NCBI GenBank assembly: GCA_934630855.1
Contig: CAKTWW010000043.1
Location: 1 to 17,604, forward strand
Source: an uncultured Collinsella sp.
GTDB taxonomy: Bacteria; Actinomycetota; Coriobacteriia; Coriobacteriales; Coriobacteriaceae
Length of the DNA stretch: 17,604 nucleotides
Direction: 5' to 3'
Position 1 is the first letter of the stretch. Each line of letters starts with the position of its first letter. A model generated the notes under the pieces. That model was not told the origin of the DNA and did no database searches. It worked only from the letters and a program-made list of their open reading frames with translations. This document shows positions 1 through 8,372 of the stretch, one piece after another. The translations under genes were made by a program, and so were the position numbers.

Positions 1-1155
1 GTTATCGCCGAGGTATTTGCACCTATTATTCCCGCTGTTATCGTCGGCGGCCTCATTCTCGGTTTCCGCAATTGCATTGATTCGTTGTATGTGTTTGGCG
101 ACGGTACGCAGACGCTCGTGCAGCTGAGTCAATTTTGGGCTGGCGTCGACAGCTTTTTATGGTTGATTGGCGAGGCGGTCTTCCATACTGGCATTCCAGT
201 AGGCATCTGTTGGTCGGTCACCAAAAAGATGGGTGGCACACCCATGCTCGGCATTGTTTTGGGTTTGACGCTTATCTCCGGGCAGCTTCTTAACGCCTAT
301 GCCGTTGCCGGCACGCCGGCTGATCAGATTCCGCATTGGGACTTTGGCTTTGCCCAGGTCAATATGATCGGCTATCAGGCGCAGGTCATCCCCGCGATTC
401 TCGCCGCAGTTACACTTGGCTTCTTGGAGCGTTTCTTCCGCAAGATCACGCCCGAGGTCGTCTCGATGATCGTCGTTCCATTCTGCAGCCTGCTGCTTGC
501 CGTCATGGCCGCCCACTTTGTCCTTGGACCCATTGGCTGGTGGCTCGGTAGCGGTGTCTCCGCCATCATTTACGCCGGCATCACCGGCCCGTTCCGTGCC
601 CTGTTTGGCGCTCTCTTTGGTGCGTTTTATGCGCCGCTGGTTATTACTGGCCTGCACCACATGTCTAACGCCATCGACCTGCAGCTGATTGCCGATTTTG
701 GTGGCACTATGCTTTGGCCCATGATCGCGCTTTCCAATATCGCACAAGGCTCGGCTGTATTGGGCATGGCGTACCTGCAGCGTTCCAACGATCGTGACCA
801 GCAGGTAAATATCCCCGCCATCATCTCTTGCTACCTGGGTGTTACCGAGCCTGCCATGTTCGGCGTCAACCTTAAGTACACGTTCCCGTTTGTGTGCGCC
901 ATGATCGGCTCCTCCCTTGCTGGTCTTTTGAGCGTGGTGGCAAACTGCACCGCAAACGCCGTTGGCGTCGGTGGCCTGCCGGGAATCCTTTCGATGCAGC
1001 CTGACAGCTGGGCGATGTTTGCGGTTTGTATGCTCATCGTGCTGGTCGTTCCTTTTGTTCTGACGGTTATCGTGGGCTCCAAGAAAGGCATTCGCGAGGA
1101 GGCCGAGGCCAGTGCCGCCGAGATTCGCGCGGAGTTGGCCGCTCAGGATAAGTAA
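1..1155 (+). CDS. treB: PTS trehalose transporter subunit IIC (IIBC), 5' partial
   Basis: Membrane permease of the phosphotransferase system that imports trehalose and phosphorylates it to trehalose 6-phosphate. The reading frame is open from base 1, so the 5' end lies outside the window. The 384 visible residues are almost all the EIIC membrane domain; the cytoplasmic EIIB domain expected at the N-terminus is missing. Many hydrophobic segments are visible, together with EIIC sugar-permease signatures: GLHHMSNAIDLQL near residue 220, and YLGVTEPAMFGVNLKYTFPF near residue 280, which holds the substrate-binding T-E-P-A. The C-terminus is a short charged tail after the last helix. The next gene is a phosphotrehalase, which supports trehalose as the substrate. 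The family call is firm. Whether EIIB is fused upstream cannot be seen here. Confidence 0.93.
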   Translation, partial: VIAEVFAPIIPAVIVGGLILGFRNCIDSLYVFGDGTQTLVQLSQFWAGVDSFLWLIGEAVFHTGIPVGICWSVTKKMGGTPMLGIVLGLTLISGQLLNAYAVAGTPADQIPHWDFGFAQVNMIGYQAQVIPAILAAVTLGFLERFFRKITPEVVSMIVVPFCSLLLAVMAAHFVLGPIGWWLGSGVSAIIYAGITGPFRALFGALFGAFYAPLVITGLHHMSNAIDLQLIADFGGTMLWPMIALSNIAQGSAVLGMAYLQRSNDRDQQVNIPAIISCYLGVTEPAMFGVNLKYTFPFVCAMIGSSLAGLLSVVANCTANAVGVGGLPGILSMQPDSWAMFAVCMLIVLVVPFVLTVIVGSKKGIREEAEASAAEIRAELAAQDK

Positions 1156-1169
1156 CCCTACGTGCCCTG

Positions 1170-1206
1170 CGAGCGCCGCGGTGGCTTTGCTCATCAGCGG
1201 CGCTCG
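1170..1206 (+). promoter_or_regulatory. treB-treC intercistronic hairpin
   Basis: A perfect 10-bp inverted repeat (CGAGCGCCGC at 1170-1179, GCGGCGCTCG at 1197-1206) with a 17-nt loop lies in the 89-nt gap between treB and treC. No T-run follows it, so it is more likely an mRNA stability or partial-termination element than a full intrinsic terminator. The function is inferred from position only. Confidence 0.45.
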
Positions 1207-1244
1207 TGTATTTCACATTCCCTGGTGATGAGCGAGGACGAGCA

Positions 1245-2963
1245 ATGCTCGATATCAGTAATAAGGTCGTGTACCAAATCTATCCCAAGAGCTTTAACGA
1301 TTCTAATGGCGACGGCTGGGGCGATCTGCCCGGCATCACGCAAAAGCTCGACTACCTCAAGCAGCTTGGTATCGATTACCTCTGGATAACCCCATTTTTT
1401 GTCTCGCCGCAAAAGGATAACGGCTACGACGTGGCCGATTACCGAGGCATCGATCCGCGATTTGGAACCATGGAGGAGTTCGAAGAGCTTTCGCGCGAGG
1501 CGCATGCGCGCGGCATCGGCCTTATGCTCGACATGGTATTTAACCATGTTTCGAGCGAGCATGAGTGGTTTCAGCGAGCCATCGCGGGCGACAAGCGCTA
1601 CCAGGACTACTTTATTTTTGAAGAGGGGACACCGCGTGAGCTTCCTTGCAATTGGGAATCGAAGTTTGGCGGTCCCTCCTGGACCTGGGAACCTCATGTT
1701 GGCAAATGGTACCTGCACCTATTTGACCCGGGCCAACCCGACCTCAACTGGAAAAATCCCGAAGTGAGGCATGAGGTTGCCGATGTCTTGCGTTTTTGGC
1801 GCGAGAAGGGCGTTGACGGCTTTCGTTTCGACGTAATCAATCTAATCGATAAGCCAGATTCATGGGAAGACGACTACGAGGGCGATGGCCGCCGCTTTTA
1901 CACGGACGGTGCGCGTGTGGACAGCTACATCCAGGAGCTGGTGCGTGAGGGCGGCATCGAGGGCATGATGACGGTCGGAGAGATGAATTCGACGGGCCTT
2001 GAGGCTTGCATTCGATATACGCAGCCTCAAAACCACGAGCTCGCTATGACCTTCAACTTCCATCATCTGAAGGTCGATTTTGAGAACGGGAGGAAGTGGG
2101 TAAACAAGGTTCCTGACTTCGCGCTGTTGCAAAAGACTCTTGCCGCCTGGCAGGAGGGTATGCAGGCGGGCGGTGGTTGGAATGCCGTGTTCTGGGACAA
2201 TCACGACCAGCCACGCGCCCTCTCGCGTTTTGGGACCGACGGTTCCCTGCGCATTCCCGCGGCAAAGATGCTCGCGCTCTTTATGGACCTGTTGCGCGGC
2301 ACGCCCTATATCTATCAAGGTGACGAGCTGGGCTCGACCAACGCACACTTTACGAGCATCGAAGAGTTCAACGATGTCGAGAGCCGCAACTATTACCGCA
2401 TCTTGCTCGGGCAGGGAAAGGCACCCGAAGAGGCGCTCGCGATCATTAACATGCATTCGCGCGATAACGGCCGCCTGCCTATGCAGTGGAATGGCGAGGT
2501 GCACCATGGTTTTTCGATTGCTGAGCCTTGGGTTCCGATGGCTCGCGATGCGAAGGATTGTAGCCAAGATGAGATAACGGCGGAGCTTGAAGTGGGCGTT
2601 TCGAATTCAATTTTTGAGTTCTATCGTCAGGTGAATGAGCTGCGGCACGAGTTGCCTGTGGTGGCGACGGGCAAGGTCCGTTTTGTTGACGCGGACAGTG
2701 CGCCCGTGCTCGCGTATGGGCGATTTGGCAATCTTCCTGTCGGAGAGCCCTATGATGCGTCGGTGGCGACGATTGAAGACATGTCCGCGCCTGGATCGAT
2801 GCTTGTGGTTGCCAATTTCTCCGATGATATGAGCGAAGTGGGCCCGGAAGTCCGGGATCTGCTGGCTCAAGGGGAGTGGGACGTGCTGTTGCGCTCTTAT
2901 GGGGATGTTGAGGACCTGCAGGCACTTCGCCCCTTTGAGGGATATGCGCTCATTCGTAAATAG
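1245..2963 (+). CDS. treC: alpha,alpha-phosphotrehalase (trehalose-6-phosphate hydrolase), GH13
   Basis: Cytoplasmic enzyme that hydrolyses trehalose 6-phosphate, the product of the upstream PTS, to glucose and glucose 6-phosphate. The 572-residue length is normal for the family. The GH13 barrel motifs are all present: region I (DMVFNH, D96 to H101), region II with the nucleophile (GFRFDVI, D196), region III with the acid/base (GEMNS, E246) and region IV (NHDQPR, H320-D321). The ATG at 1245 is chosen because a GAGG motif lies 7 nt upstream and the N-terminus then begins just before the family's VVYQIYPKSF strand. An in-frame GTG at 1206 would add 13 residues and has no good ribosome binding site. 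Related GH13 enzymes (oligo-1,6-glucosidase) share these motifs, so the specificity rests on pairing with treB. Confidence 0.93.
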   Translation: MLDISNKVVYQIYPKSFNDSNGDGWGDLPGITQKLDYLKQLGIDYLWITPFFVSPQKDNGYDVADYRGIDPRFGTMEEFEELSREAHARGIGLMLDMVFNHVSSEHEWFQRAIAGDKRYQDYFIFEEGTPRELPCNWESKFGGPSWTWEPHVGKWYLHLFDPGQPDLNWKNPEVRHEVADVLRFWREKGVDGFRFDVINLIDKPDSWEDDYEGDGRRFYTDGARVDSYIQELVREGGIEGMMTVGEMNSTGLEACIRYTQPQNHELAMTFNFHHLKVDFENGRKWVNKVPDFALLQKTLAAWQEGMQAGGGWNAVFWDNHDQPRALSRFGTDGSLRIPAAKMLALFMDLLRGTPYIYQGDELGSTNAHFTSIEEFNDVESRNYYRILLGQGKAPEEALAIINMHSRDNGRLPMQWNGEVHHGFSIAEPWVPMARDAKDCSQDEITAELEVGVSNSIFEFYRQVNELRHELPVVATGKVRFVDADSAPVLAYGRFGNLPVGEPYDASVATIEDMSAPGSMLVVANFSDDMSEVGPEVRDLLAQGEWDVLLRSYGDVEDLQALRPFEGYALIRK

Positions 2964-3017
2964 GCGCATGGGCATTGTGTCCATTTGCAGCTGAGCGCGG
3001 CCTGATTGGCACAATAA

Positions 3018-3053
3018 AAACGGCTCAAATCCGGGTTTGGATTTGAGCCGTTT
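3018..3053. terminator. bidirectional intrinsic terminator between convergent genes
   Basis: A perfect 15-bp stem (3018-3032 with 3039-3053) closes a 6-nt loop between the convergent treC and the minus-strand gene ending at 3058. Read on the minus strand it is followed by TTTTTATT, a good U-tract. On the plus strand the tail is only TTTG. It probably serves both genes and acts best for the minus-strand one. Confidence 0.9.
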
Positions 3054-3057
3054 GTCG

Positions 3058-4359
3058 TTACTGCTCGGATTCTTCGACTTTGTCGATGGTCCAGGCGGCG
3101 CCGAGGCCGCCGGTGGTGTTGCGGCGGATGCGCACGGTGACTTCGCGGCGTTCGCCGGCCTGCGTGTAGCACAGCGGGAAGCTCGCGCGGTTGCGTGCGG
3201 CGTCGATGGTGCCGCGCTCGCGGGCGATCCAGTAGTACTCGCCGACGATGCCGAGTGTGTCGGCGCCGTAGGGGAGATAGGTCGACAGCTGGTGCAACAG
3301 CGGGCTGGGGCAGAAGACTTCGGTTGCGAAATCGACAGGGAAGCCCTCGGGAATGGCCGGCGCTGCGGGCTCGGGGATCGGGGCAGCAGCGGGGACCGAA
3401 GCCGGTGCGGGAATCTGGTCATAGACGGGTTCGGATGCGGACTCGATGACGGGTGCAGACTCAGGCACCGGTTCCGGCTTAACTGCGGAATCTGTCGGTT
3501 CCACGGAGACGGATGTGTCTTCAGTCTCGGTTTTGGCATCGGCTTGCGGGGCGTCCTCTGCCTCGACAGGCAGCTTTGCTTCGACCGGCGTGGATGCCAT
3601 GGTGGTGATGCCGGCGTTGGCGTTCTCGGGGTCATAGACAACCGTGAGCGAGATGGCGGGCTGCGGCGTCTCGGGCTCCGGCGCCGACTCGGTAGCGCCT
3701 TGATCGGCGGGCTCGTCGGACTGATCGTCCTCGGCCTCGTTGCCAAAGACATCGCTGTTTTGGAACGCAGGTGTCTCGGGCTGGCCGGCGGGCTCTTCGG
3801 TCGCCGAATCGGGGGCCTCGTCGGCTTCCACGATGGCCTCCTGCTCGGGCGTGGCTTCGGAATTAGCCGTGGCGGCAATCTCGGTTTCGATTTCTACCGT
3901 TGCCTCAATAACGACTTCAGCCTCCGCCTCAGGTTCCACTGCTGCCTCGACCTCAACGGTGGGCTCGGGTTCGGGGCGTTTGACGTGCTTGGGGCGCACG
4001 GCCTTCAGATCTTTCTCGCCGCGCTTTTTCTTTTTGTAGGACTGTTTGACGCCCTTGGCAGCCTTGGGCTTGTCCTCGCCCTTGGCAAGGGCGGCGTCCC
4101 AGGCCTCGTTGGCGATGACGGTAGCATACAGTCGCCCGCCCTTAAAGACGGTCAGCTTAATGCAGTCGTCGAGTTCCTCGAGCAGTTCGCGCGTGGACTC
4201 AAAGCCCAGGTCGTAGGCGGCCATATCGCCGGCGGCGAGCGCCTCTTCGACCTGCGTCATAAACGTTTGCTTGCCGCATCCAATTGCATCGCGCAGCAGG
4301 CGATACAGATAGATATGGTTGCCCAGTGAAAGCGCGGGCTTAACTATTGTCTTGCTCAT
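3058..4359 (-). CDS. hypothetical protein with LOTUS/OST-HTH-like N-terminus and Pro/Glu-rich linker
   Basis: Not a protein I can name (433 aa). The start is the ATG at 4359, which has AGAGGAGA about 7 nt upstream; a longer frame to 4398 lacks such a site. Three parts are visible. Residues 1-95 form a compact domain in which YDLGFESTRELLEELDD followed by a strand and GGRLYATVI resembles the winged-helix OST-HTH/LOTUS fold, an RNA-binding domain; this is inference from pattern. Residues 97-130 are strongly basic (lysine clusters). Residues 130-335 are low-complexity, rich in Pro, Glu, Ala, Thr and Ser, and probably disordered. Residues 338-433 form a second folded region with LLHQLSTYLPYGADTLGIVG and a beta-rich end carrying several arginines. 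No signal peptide or membrane segment is seen. It is transcribed separately from its neighbours. Confidence 0.8.
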   Translation of the reverse strand: MSKTIVKPALSLGNHIYLYRLLRDAIGCGKQTFMTQVEEALAAGDMAAYDLGFESTRELLEELDDCIKLTVFKGGRLYATVIANEAWDAALAKGEDKPKAAKGVKQSYKKKKRGEKDLKAVRPKHVKRPEPEPTVEVEAAVEPEAEAEVVIEATVEIETEIAATANSEATPEQEAIVEADEAPDSATEEPAGQPETPAFQNSDVFGNEAEDDQSDEPADQGATESAPEPETPQPAISLTVVYDPENANAGITTMASTPVEAKLPVEAEDAPQADAKTETEDTSVSVEPTDSAVKPEPVPESAPVIESASEPVYDQIPAPASVPAAAPIPEPAAPAIPEGFPVDFATEVFCPSPLLHQLSTYLPYGADTLGIVGEYYWIARERGTIDAARNRASFPLCYTQAGERREVTVRIRRNTTGGLGAAWTIDKVEESEQ

Positions 4360-4431
4360 GGCAAATCTCCTCTTTACACACGTAGAGCATCTTACCATCG
4401 CCCGGGGTCAGCCACGGCGGCGCCTAAGGCA

Positions 4432-4465
4432 AACGGGCGCGAACCGTTGTTGATTCGCGCCCGTT
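4432..4465 (-). terminator. terminator-like hairpin after the membrane protein gene
   Basis: A perfect 12-bp stem (AACGGGCGCGAA at 4432-4443, TTCGCGCCCGTT at 4454-4465) with a 10-nt loop lies 32 nt beyond the stop codon of the minus-strand gene ending at 4497. Its U-tract on that strand is short (GTTTGCC), so termination may be partial. The 137-nt gap 4360-4496 holds nothing else I recognise apart from the ribosome binding site of the next gene. Confidence 0.65.
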
Positions 4466-4496
4466 AAACAGGTCGTCTATCTGTGGGATGGAGCGC

Positions 4497-5450
4497 CTAG
4501 TTGCCCGATGCCGCGCCCTGGCTTGCGCTGTCAGACGTTGTGCCAGATGCGGTACCGTTTGAGCTGCTGCTGTTGTTGCTGTCGGCTGTGCCCGTCCCCG
4601 ATGTGTTGCCGCTCGTCTGGTCGCCCGTGCTCGGCTGTGAGCCGTCGGTCGTCTGACTTGAGTCAGTTGTGCCGGACTGAGTGCCGTTGTTGGTCGTAGA
4701 GGAATCGGTGCCCTGCGACTGGTTTTGGGTGTTCGAAGACGAATCGGCGGAGGTGGAGCTGTCCTGCGTTTCGCCCGACTGCGCCTGCTGGTCCTGCGAT
4801 TGATCGTTGCCGTTTGCATCGCTCTCGGTCGTGCGCGACGAAAGGATTGGCTCGGGACGCTCACCCAAACCCTCGCCGGCAGTGGTGATAAGAATGGCGC
4901 CGGCGCAGGCGATGACCGCAACGATCGCAATCGCGACGGAGAAGATGATGACCTTCTTTTGCGTCTGGCTGCGCTCTGCCGCGGCCTTGGCGCGCAAGCT
5001 GTTAGGGGCAACGCGGGCCGTGGTCGCGCGTCCCGCAACCTGACGCATCTCCTGCGTGGTCGCGGCGCCGCCGAGGTGCTCGTTGGCATTGGACTCGACG
5101 GGCTCATAGGCGCCGGCGGGGTAGTCGACGGCGGCGTGCGTTCCTTTGATGGCCTCGGCGCTGGCGGAGATAAAGTGGCGATAGACCTGCGAAGACACGA
5201 CGGTGATGACCGAGCTCACGGCGGCACCAATCACCGAGCCGGCGATGCCAATCTTGGAGGCCAGCGCAACGCTTGTGGCCGCAGCTGCGGCACCGGCGAT
5301 GATCTGGGGAATGGAAATATCATCGAACAGGCCTTTTTTGGGCGCGATGGCCATGGTCTGGCCGATGGAATGGTTCTCGTGAACACCGTTGTTCAGAGAC
5401 GCCGGCGTCATGACGCGCGTGCGCGGCGCATCGGTGTACTTAGTCGTCAT
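4497..5450 (-). CDS. hypothetical membrane protein with Ser/Thr/Asn-rich extracellular-type tail
   Basis: Unrecognised 317-residue protein. The start at 5450 is supported by GGGAGG with a 7-nt gap to the ATG. The order of parts is as follows. Residues 1-45 are polar. Residues 47-88 are a long Ala/Gly/Val-rich hydrophobic stretch that could form two tightly packed helices. Residues 90-165 are soluble and carry several Arg and Lys just before the next membrane segment. Residues 167-190 are a strong transmembrane helix (VIIFSVAIAIVAVIACAGAI). From about 200 to the end the sequence is low-complexity and dominated by Ser, Thr, Asn, Gln, Gly and Asp. The basic residues before the helix and the polar tail after it suggest a cytoplasmic N-part and an exposed C-terminal stalk, perhaps glycosylated. 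No sortase motif, catalytic motif or known domain is visible. Confidence 0.78.
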   Translation of the reverse strand: MTTKYTDAPRTRVMTPASLNNGVHENHSIGQTMAIAPKKGLFDDISIPQIIAGAAAAATSVALASKIGIAGSVIGAAVSSVITVVSSQVYRHFISASAEAIKGTHAAVDYPAGAYEPVESNANEHLGGAATTQEMRQVAGRATTARVAPNSLRAKAAAERSQTQKKVIIFSVAIAIVAVIACAGAILITTAGEGLGERPEPILSSRTTESDANGNDQSQDQQAQSGETQDSSTSADSSSNTQNQSQGTDSSTTNNGTQSGTTDSSQTTDGSQPSTGDQTSGNTSGTGTADSNNSSSSNGTASGTTSDSASQGAASGN

Positions 5451-5624
5451 ACGGGGTCCTCCCGGTGTAAATCTGCTTCGTTTCATGCAGCCATCAGGGT
5501 ACCCATTCAATGTGAAACGCATATGTCGTTTGTCAGATACCATCAAGTTATCAAGGGCGCTCGCCGTTTTTGGCGTGAGTGCTTGATGCTAAACTGGATA
5601 AACGATTGCGAGGTGGTTGCCGTG

Positions 5625-5894
5625 ATGTATCCGTATATGACATTCGAAGACGGCACTGAGGTCGTCCATTCTGACCTGATTGTCGATGGCGACATCGAAA
5701 AGGTTATTGTGCATTTTGAGCGACCGACGGCAGAGGGCTTCGACTCCGCTCGTTGTGAGCTGCCTTCTTATAATTGGACCATGTGGGAGGGGCGCTTCAC
5801 CGACGAGGAGAAGCGAGGTTTTGAGACTTTTCTGAGCAATAACGCCCATCTGCTGTATCGCTATGCCGCAAACGGAGGAGCTAAAGTTGCCTAG
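5625..5894 (+). CDS. small hypothetical protein paired with DUF4160 protein
   Basis: An 89-residue acidic protein beginning MYPYMTFEDGTEVVHSDLI. The ATG at 5625 has GAGGTGG 8 nt upstream; an adjacent in-frame GTG at 5622 is an alternative. The pattern is a short beta-rich N-terminus containing DGDIEKVIVHFERP, a middle GFDSARCELPSYNW, and a helical end with EEKRGFETFLSNNAHLLYRYAANGG. I remember similar proteins encoded directly before DUF4160 genes in gut Firmicutes and Actinobacteria, but no function is established to my knowledge. Its stop codon overlaps the next gene by 8 nt, so the two are translationally coupled. The arrangement resembles a type II toxin-antitoxin module. Which partner would be toxin or antitoxin cannot be told from sequence. 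Confidence 0.8.
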   Translation: MYPYMTFEDGTEVVHSDLIVDGDIEKVIVHFERPTAEGFDSARCELPSYNWTMWEGRFTDEEKRGFETFLSNNAHLLYRYAANGGAKVA

Positions 5895-6165
5895 CTTATT
5901 TCTCATTGGTGGCTATCGGGTTTTCTTTTGGTCCAACGAAGCGGGCGAGCCAATCCATGTCCATGTTTGCAAGGGAGCGCCTTCAGATAATTCGGCCAAA
6001 ATCTGGCTGACTCGCAGGGGTGGCTGCATTGTCGCCAACAACAAAGCGAAGATTCCTCGGGGTACTCTTAATGACCTTTGTGAAATTATTGCCGCTCAGC
6101 ATGAATTGATTTGCTCTAAATGGAAGGCATTTTTCCTCGTGGACGAGATTTCGTTCTACTGCTGA
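5887..6165 (+). CDS. DUF4160 domain-containing protein
   Basis: A 92-residue protein with the DUF4160 pattern: GYRVFFWSNEAGEPIHVHV near residues 9-27, then KIWLTRRGGCIVANNKAKIP and a C-terminal helix ending W-K-A-F-F-L-V-D-E-I-S-F-Y. DUF4160 proteins are small, often found with DUF2442 or other small partners in putative toxin-antitoxin cassettes, and no biochemical activity is established. The start is taken as TTG at 5887 because GGAGGAG at 5874-5880 lies 6 nt upstream and the resulting MPSLF matches the usual MPxI/F beginning of the family. The ATG at 5863 would add 8 unrelated residues and lacks a good site. The conserved His-Val-His and W-S-N-E cluster may form a functional site, but that is a guess. 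Confidence 0.85.
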   Translation: MPSLFLIGGYRVFFWSNEAGEPIHVHVCKGAPSDNSAKIWLTRRGGCIVANNKAKIPRGTLNDLCEIIAAQHELICSKWKAFFLVDEISFYC

Positions 6166-6224
6166 AACGCCGCTTCGCTTTTTAGTCTTTAACGTGAGCC
6201 CGTCTCCATCTGCGCTGATTGAGC

Positions 6225-6253
6225 TTGACAGTACAATGGAGGCGGACTATATC
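6225..6253 (+). promoter_or_regulatory. sigma70-type promoter for nadE
   Basis: A perfect -35 hexamer TTGACA at 6225-6230 and TATATC at 6248-6253 are separated by 17 bp. They lie about 42 bp before the nadE ATG, in the otherwise empty 129-nt gap after the DUF4160 gene. Transcription would start near 6260. Confidence 0.7.
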
Positions 6254-6294
6254 GCCGCTACTCGTCGCGGCTAAACGGATGTGTTGGAGCTCGC

Positions 6295-8283
6295 ATGAAC
6301 GATTTTCTAAACGGCCAAGTTGAGAACGATGGCTTTTTGCGTGTGGCGGCGGCGTCGCCGCGGATTCGCGTTGCCGATGTCGAGGGCAATGCCGAGGTGG
6401 CACTGACGGCTGTCCGCGAGGCTGCCGAGCGCGGCGTTCGTGCGCTTGTGCTGCCCGAGCTTAACCTGACCGGCTATACCGCGGCGGACCTGTTCCATAA
6501 CCGCACGCTGCTGCATGCCTGCGAGGCGGCGCTTGTGCGCATCCTCGATGAGACTCGCGAGCTGCCGATCGTCTTTACGGTCGGTCTTCCCGTTGCGGTG
6601 GCCGAGAACATCTACAACTGCGCCGCCGTGTGCTGCGCTGGCGAGCTGTTGGGCCTGACGGCCAAGAAGTATCTGCCCAATTATGGCGAGTTCTACGAGC
6701 GCCGCTGGTTTGCTCCGGCACCTGCCGATCCCATGTGGATTGAATTTGCCGGCCAGGGTCCGGTGCCGCTTGGCTCGGGGCTTATCTACCGTTGCTGTGA
6801 CGAGGGTGCCGAGGACATGGTGCTTGGCGTTGAGGTTTGCGAGGACCTGTGGGTGCCAGCGCCGCCTTCGACCGAGATGGCACTTGCCGGCGCAACGGTG
6901 ATTCTCAATCCTTCTGCTTCCGACGAGATCATCGGCAAGGCGGATTATCGCCGCAGCCTCATCTCCAACCAGAGCGCGCGCTTGTACTGCGCCTACGCCT
7001 ACGCGGACGCGAGCGAGGGCGAGTCCACGACCGATATGGTCTTTGCGGGGGAGAACCTCGTCTACGAAAACGGCTCCAAGCTCGCCGCGACCAAGCTGCT
7101 CACCTGCGACATGGCAGTGGCCGATGTTGATCTTGACCGCTTGGTGGCCGAGCGTCGCCGCTCGACGACGTGGACGCGCCCGGATGATGCACCGGAGGCC
7201 ACGACCGTTGAGTTCTCGTTTGAGGACACGCTCGCAGAGGAACCCGCGCTGCGCGATGCCTGCGACATCGACCGCGTCTTCCCGCGCGCGCCTTTCGTCC
7301 CGGCAGACCACGGCGACCTGGCCGAGCGCTGCGAGACCATCCTCGACCTGCAGACCGCTGGCCTCAAGACCCGCCTTGCCCACACGGGCACCAAGGCGGC
7401 CGTCATCGGCCTTTCGGGCGGCCTCGATTCCACGCTGGCGCTGCTCGTGACCGTGCGCGCGTTCGATGCCTTGGGCCTGCCGCGTACCGGTATCACGGCC
7501 GTCTCCATGCCGGGCTTTGGTACGACGCATCGTACCAAGTCCAATGCCGAGTCACTTGCCCGCGACCTGGGCGTGAGCTTCCGCGAAGTCTCGATTCACG
7601 CGGCTGTGGAGCAGCACTTTAAGGATATCGAGCACGACCCAGCCGTCCAGGATGTGACCTACGAGAACAGCCAGGCGCGTGAGCGCACACAGATCCTCAT
7701 GGACCTTGCCAACCAAGCCGGCGGCTTTGTCATTGGCACGGGTGACCTGTCTGAGCTGGCACTCGGCTGGGCCACCTACAACGGTGACCATATGAGCATG
7801 TACGCCGTCAACGCGAGCGTGCCCAAGACGCTCGTGCGCCATCTGGTTCGCTATGCTGCCGATGTCTTTGGCGGTCGCATCGCCACCACACTGCTCGACA
7901 TTCTCGATACGCCGGTGTCGCCCGAGCTCTTGCCCCCGACAGGCGATGGCGAGATCGCTCAGAAAACCGAGGATCTGGTGGGTCCGTACGAGCTGCACGA
8001 CTATTTCCTCTATTACCTGCTGCGCTTTGGCTTTGAGCCGGGCAAGATCTTCCGCATGGCGCTCAAGAGCTTTGAGGGTGTCTACGACGAGGCCACCATC
8101 CACACGTGGCTGCGAACGTTCTACCGCCGTTTCTTTGCCCAGCAGTTTAAGCGCAGCTGCCTGCCCGACGGCCCCAAGGTGGGCTCGGTCACGCTCAGCC
8201 CGCGCGGCGATTGGCGCATGCCGAGCGACGCCAGCTCGCGTCTGTGGCTCGCACAGATTGACGCGCTGCGCCCAGTCGACTAA
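6295..8283 (+). CDS. nadE: glutamine-dependent NAD+ synthetase
   Basis: Last step of NAD+ biosynthesis: ATP-dependent amidation of nicotinic acid adenine dinucleotide using ammonia released from glutamine. The 662 residues comprise two domains. The N-terminal nitrilase-type glutaminase (about 15-300) shows the Glu-Lys-Cys triad: E55 in LPELNLTGYTA, K125 in TAKKYLPNYGEF and C182 in GVEVCEDLW. The C-terminal ammonia ligase (about 340-650) has the ATP pyrophosphatase P-loop SGGLDS at 374-379, then GTGDLSELALGWATYNGDHMS and the substrate-site region with TPVSPELLPP. Length and order match the glutamine-dependent type rather than the short ammonia-only type. The ATG at 6295 has GGAG 5 nt upstream and a consensus promoter before it. 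In a lactate-fermenting cell this supplies the cofactor used by the nearby lactate dehydrogenase, although the genes look separately transcribed. Confidence 0.96.
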   Translation: MNDFLNGQVENDGFLRVAAASPRIRVADVEGNAEVALTAVREAAERGVRALVLPELNLTGYTAADLFHNRTLLHACEAALVRILDETRELPIVFTVGLPVAVAENIYNCAAVCCAGELLGLTAKKYLPNYGEFYERRWFAPAPADPMWIEFAGQGPVPLGSGLIYRCCDEGAEDMVLGVEVCEDLWVPAPPSTEMALAGATVILNPSASDEIIGKADYRRSLISNQSARLYCAYAYADASEGESTTDMVFAGENLVYENGSKLAATKLLTCDMAVADVDLDRLVAERRRSTTWTRPDDAPEATTVEFSFEDTLAEEPALRDACDIDRVFPRAPFVPADHGDLAERCETILDLQTAGLKTRLAHTGTKAAVIGLSGGLDSTLALLVTVRAFDALGLPRTGITAVSMPGFGTTHRTKSNAESLARDLGVSFREVSIHAAVEQHFKDIEHDPAVQDVTYENSQARERTQILMDLANQAGGFVIGTGDLSELALGWATYNGDHMSMYAVNASVPKTLVRHLVRYAADVFGGRIATTLLDILDTPVSPELLPPTGDGEIAQKTEDLVGPYELHDYFLYYLLRFGFEPGKIFRMALKSFEGVYDEATIHTWLRTFYRRFFAQQFKRSCLPDGPKVGSVTLSPRGDWRMPSDASSRLWLAQIDALRPVD

Positions 8284-8372
8284 CACCGCGCTCCGATTGG
8301 CTCAGGTTGGCTAAATTGAACCAAAACAGGGGATGCAAGCGTTACACTTTTGCAATCTGATGGCCCGTATCG

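Noticed and set aside
157..1194. 345-codon minus-strand frame over treB
   Set aside because: Antisense shadow; treB shows clear EIIC motifs over the same bases.
1206..1244. Upstream GTG start for treC
   Set aside because: It overlaps the intercistronic hairpin and lacks a ribosome binding site; the ATG at 1245 fits better.
3037..4329. 430-codon + strand frame, Gly/Leu/Arg-rich
   Set aside because: Mirror of the Pro/Glu-rich minus-strand gene. It starts inside the terminator hairpin and lacks a ribosome binding site.
4725..5624. N-terminal part of a long + strand frame ending at 5894
   Set aside because: Only the last 89 codons, from 5625, look like a real protein; the earlier part is antisense to the membrane protein gene.
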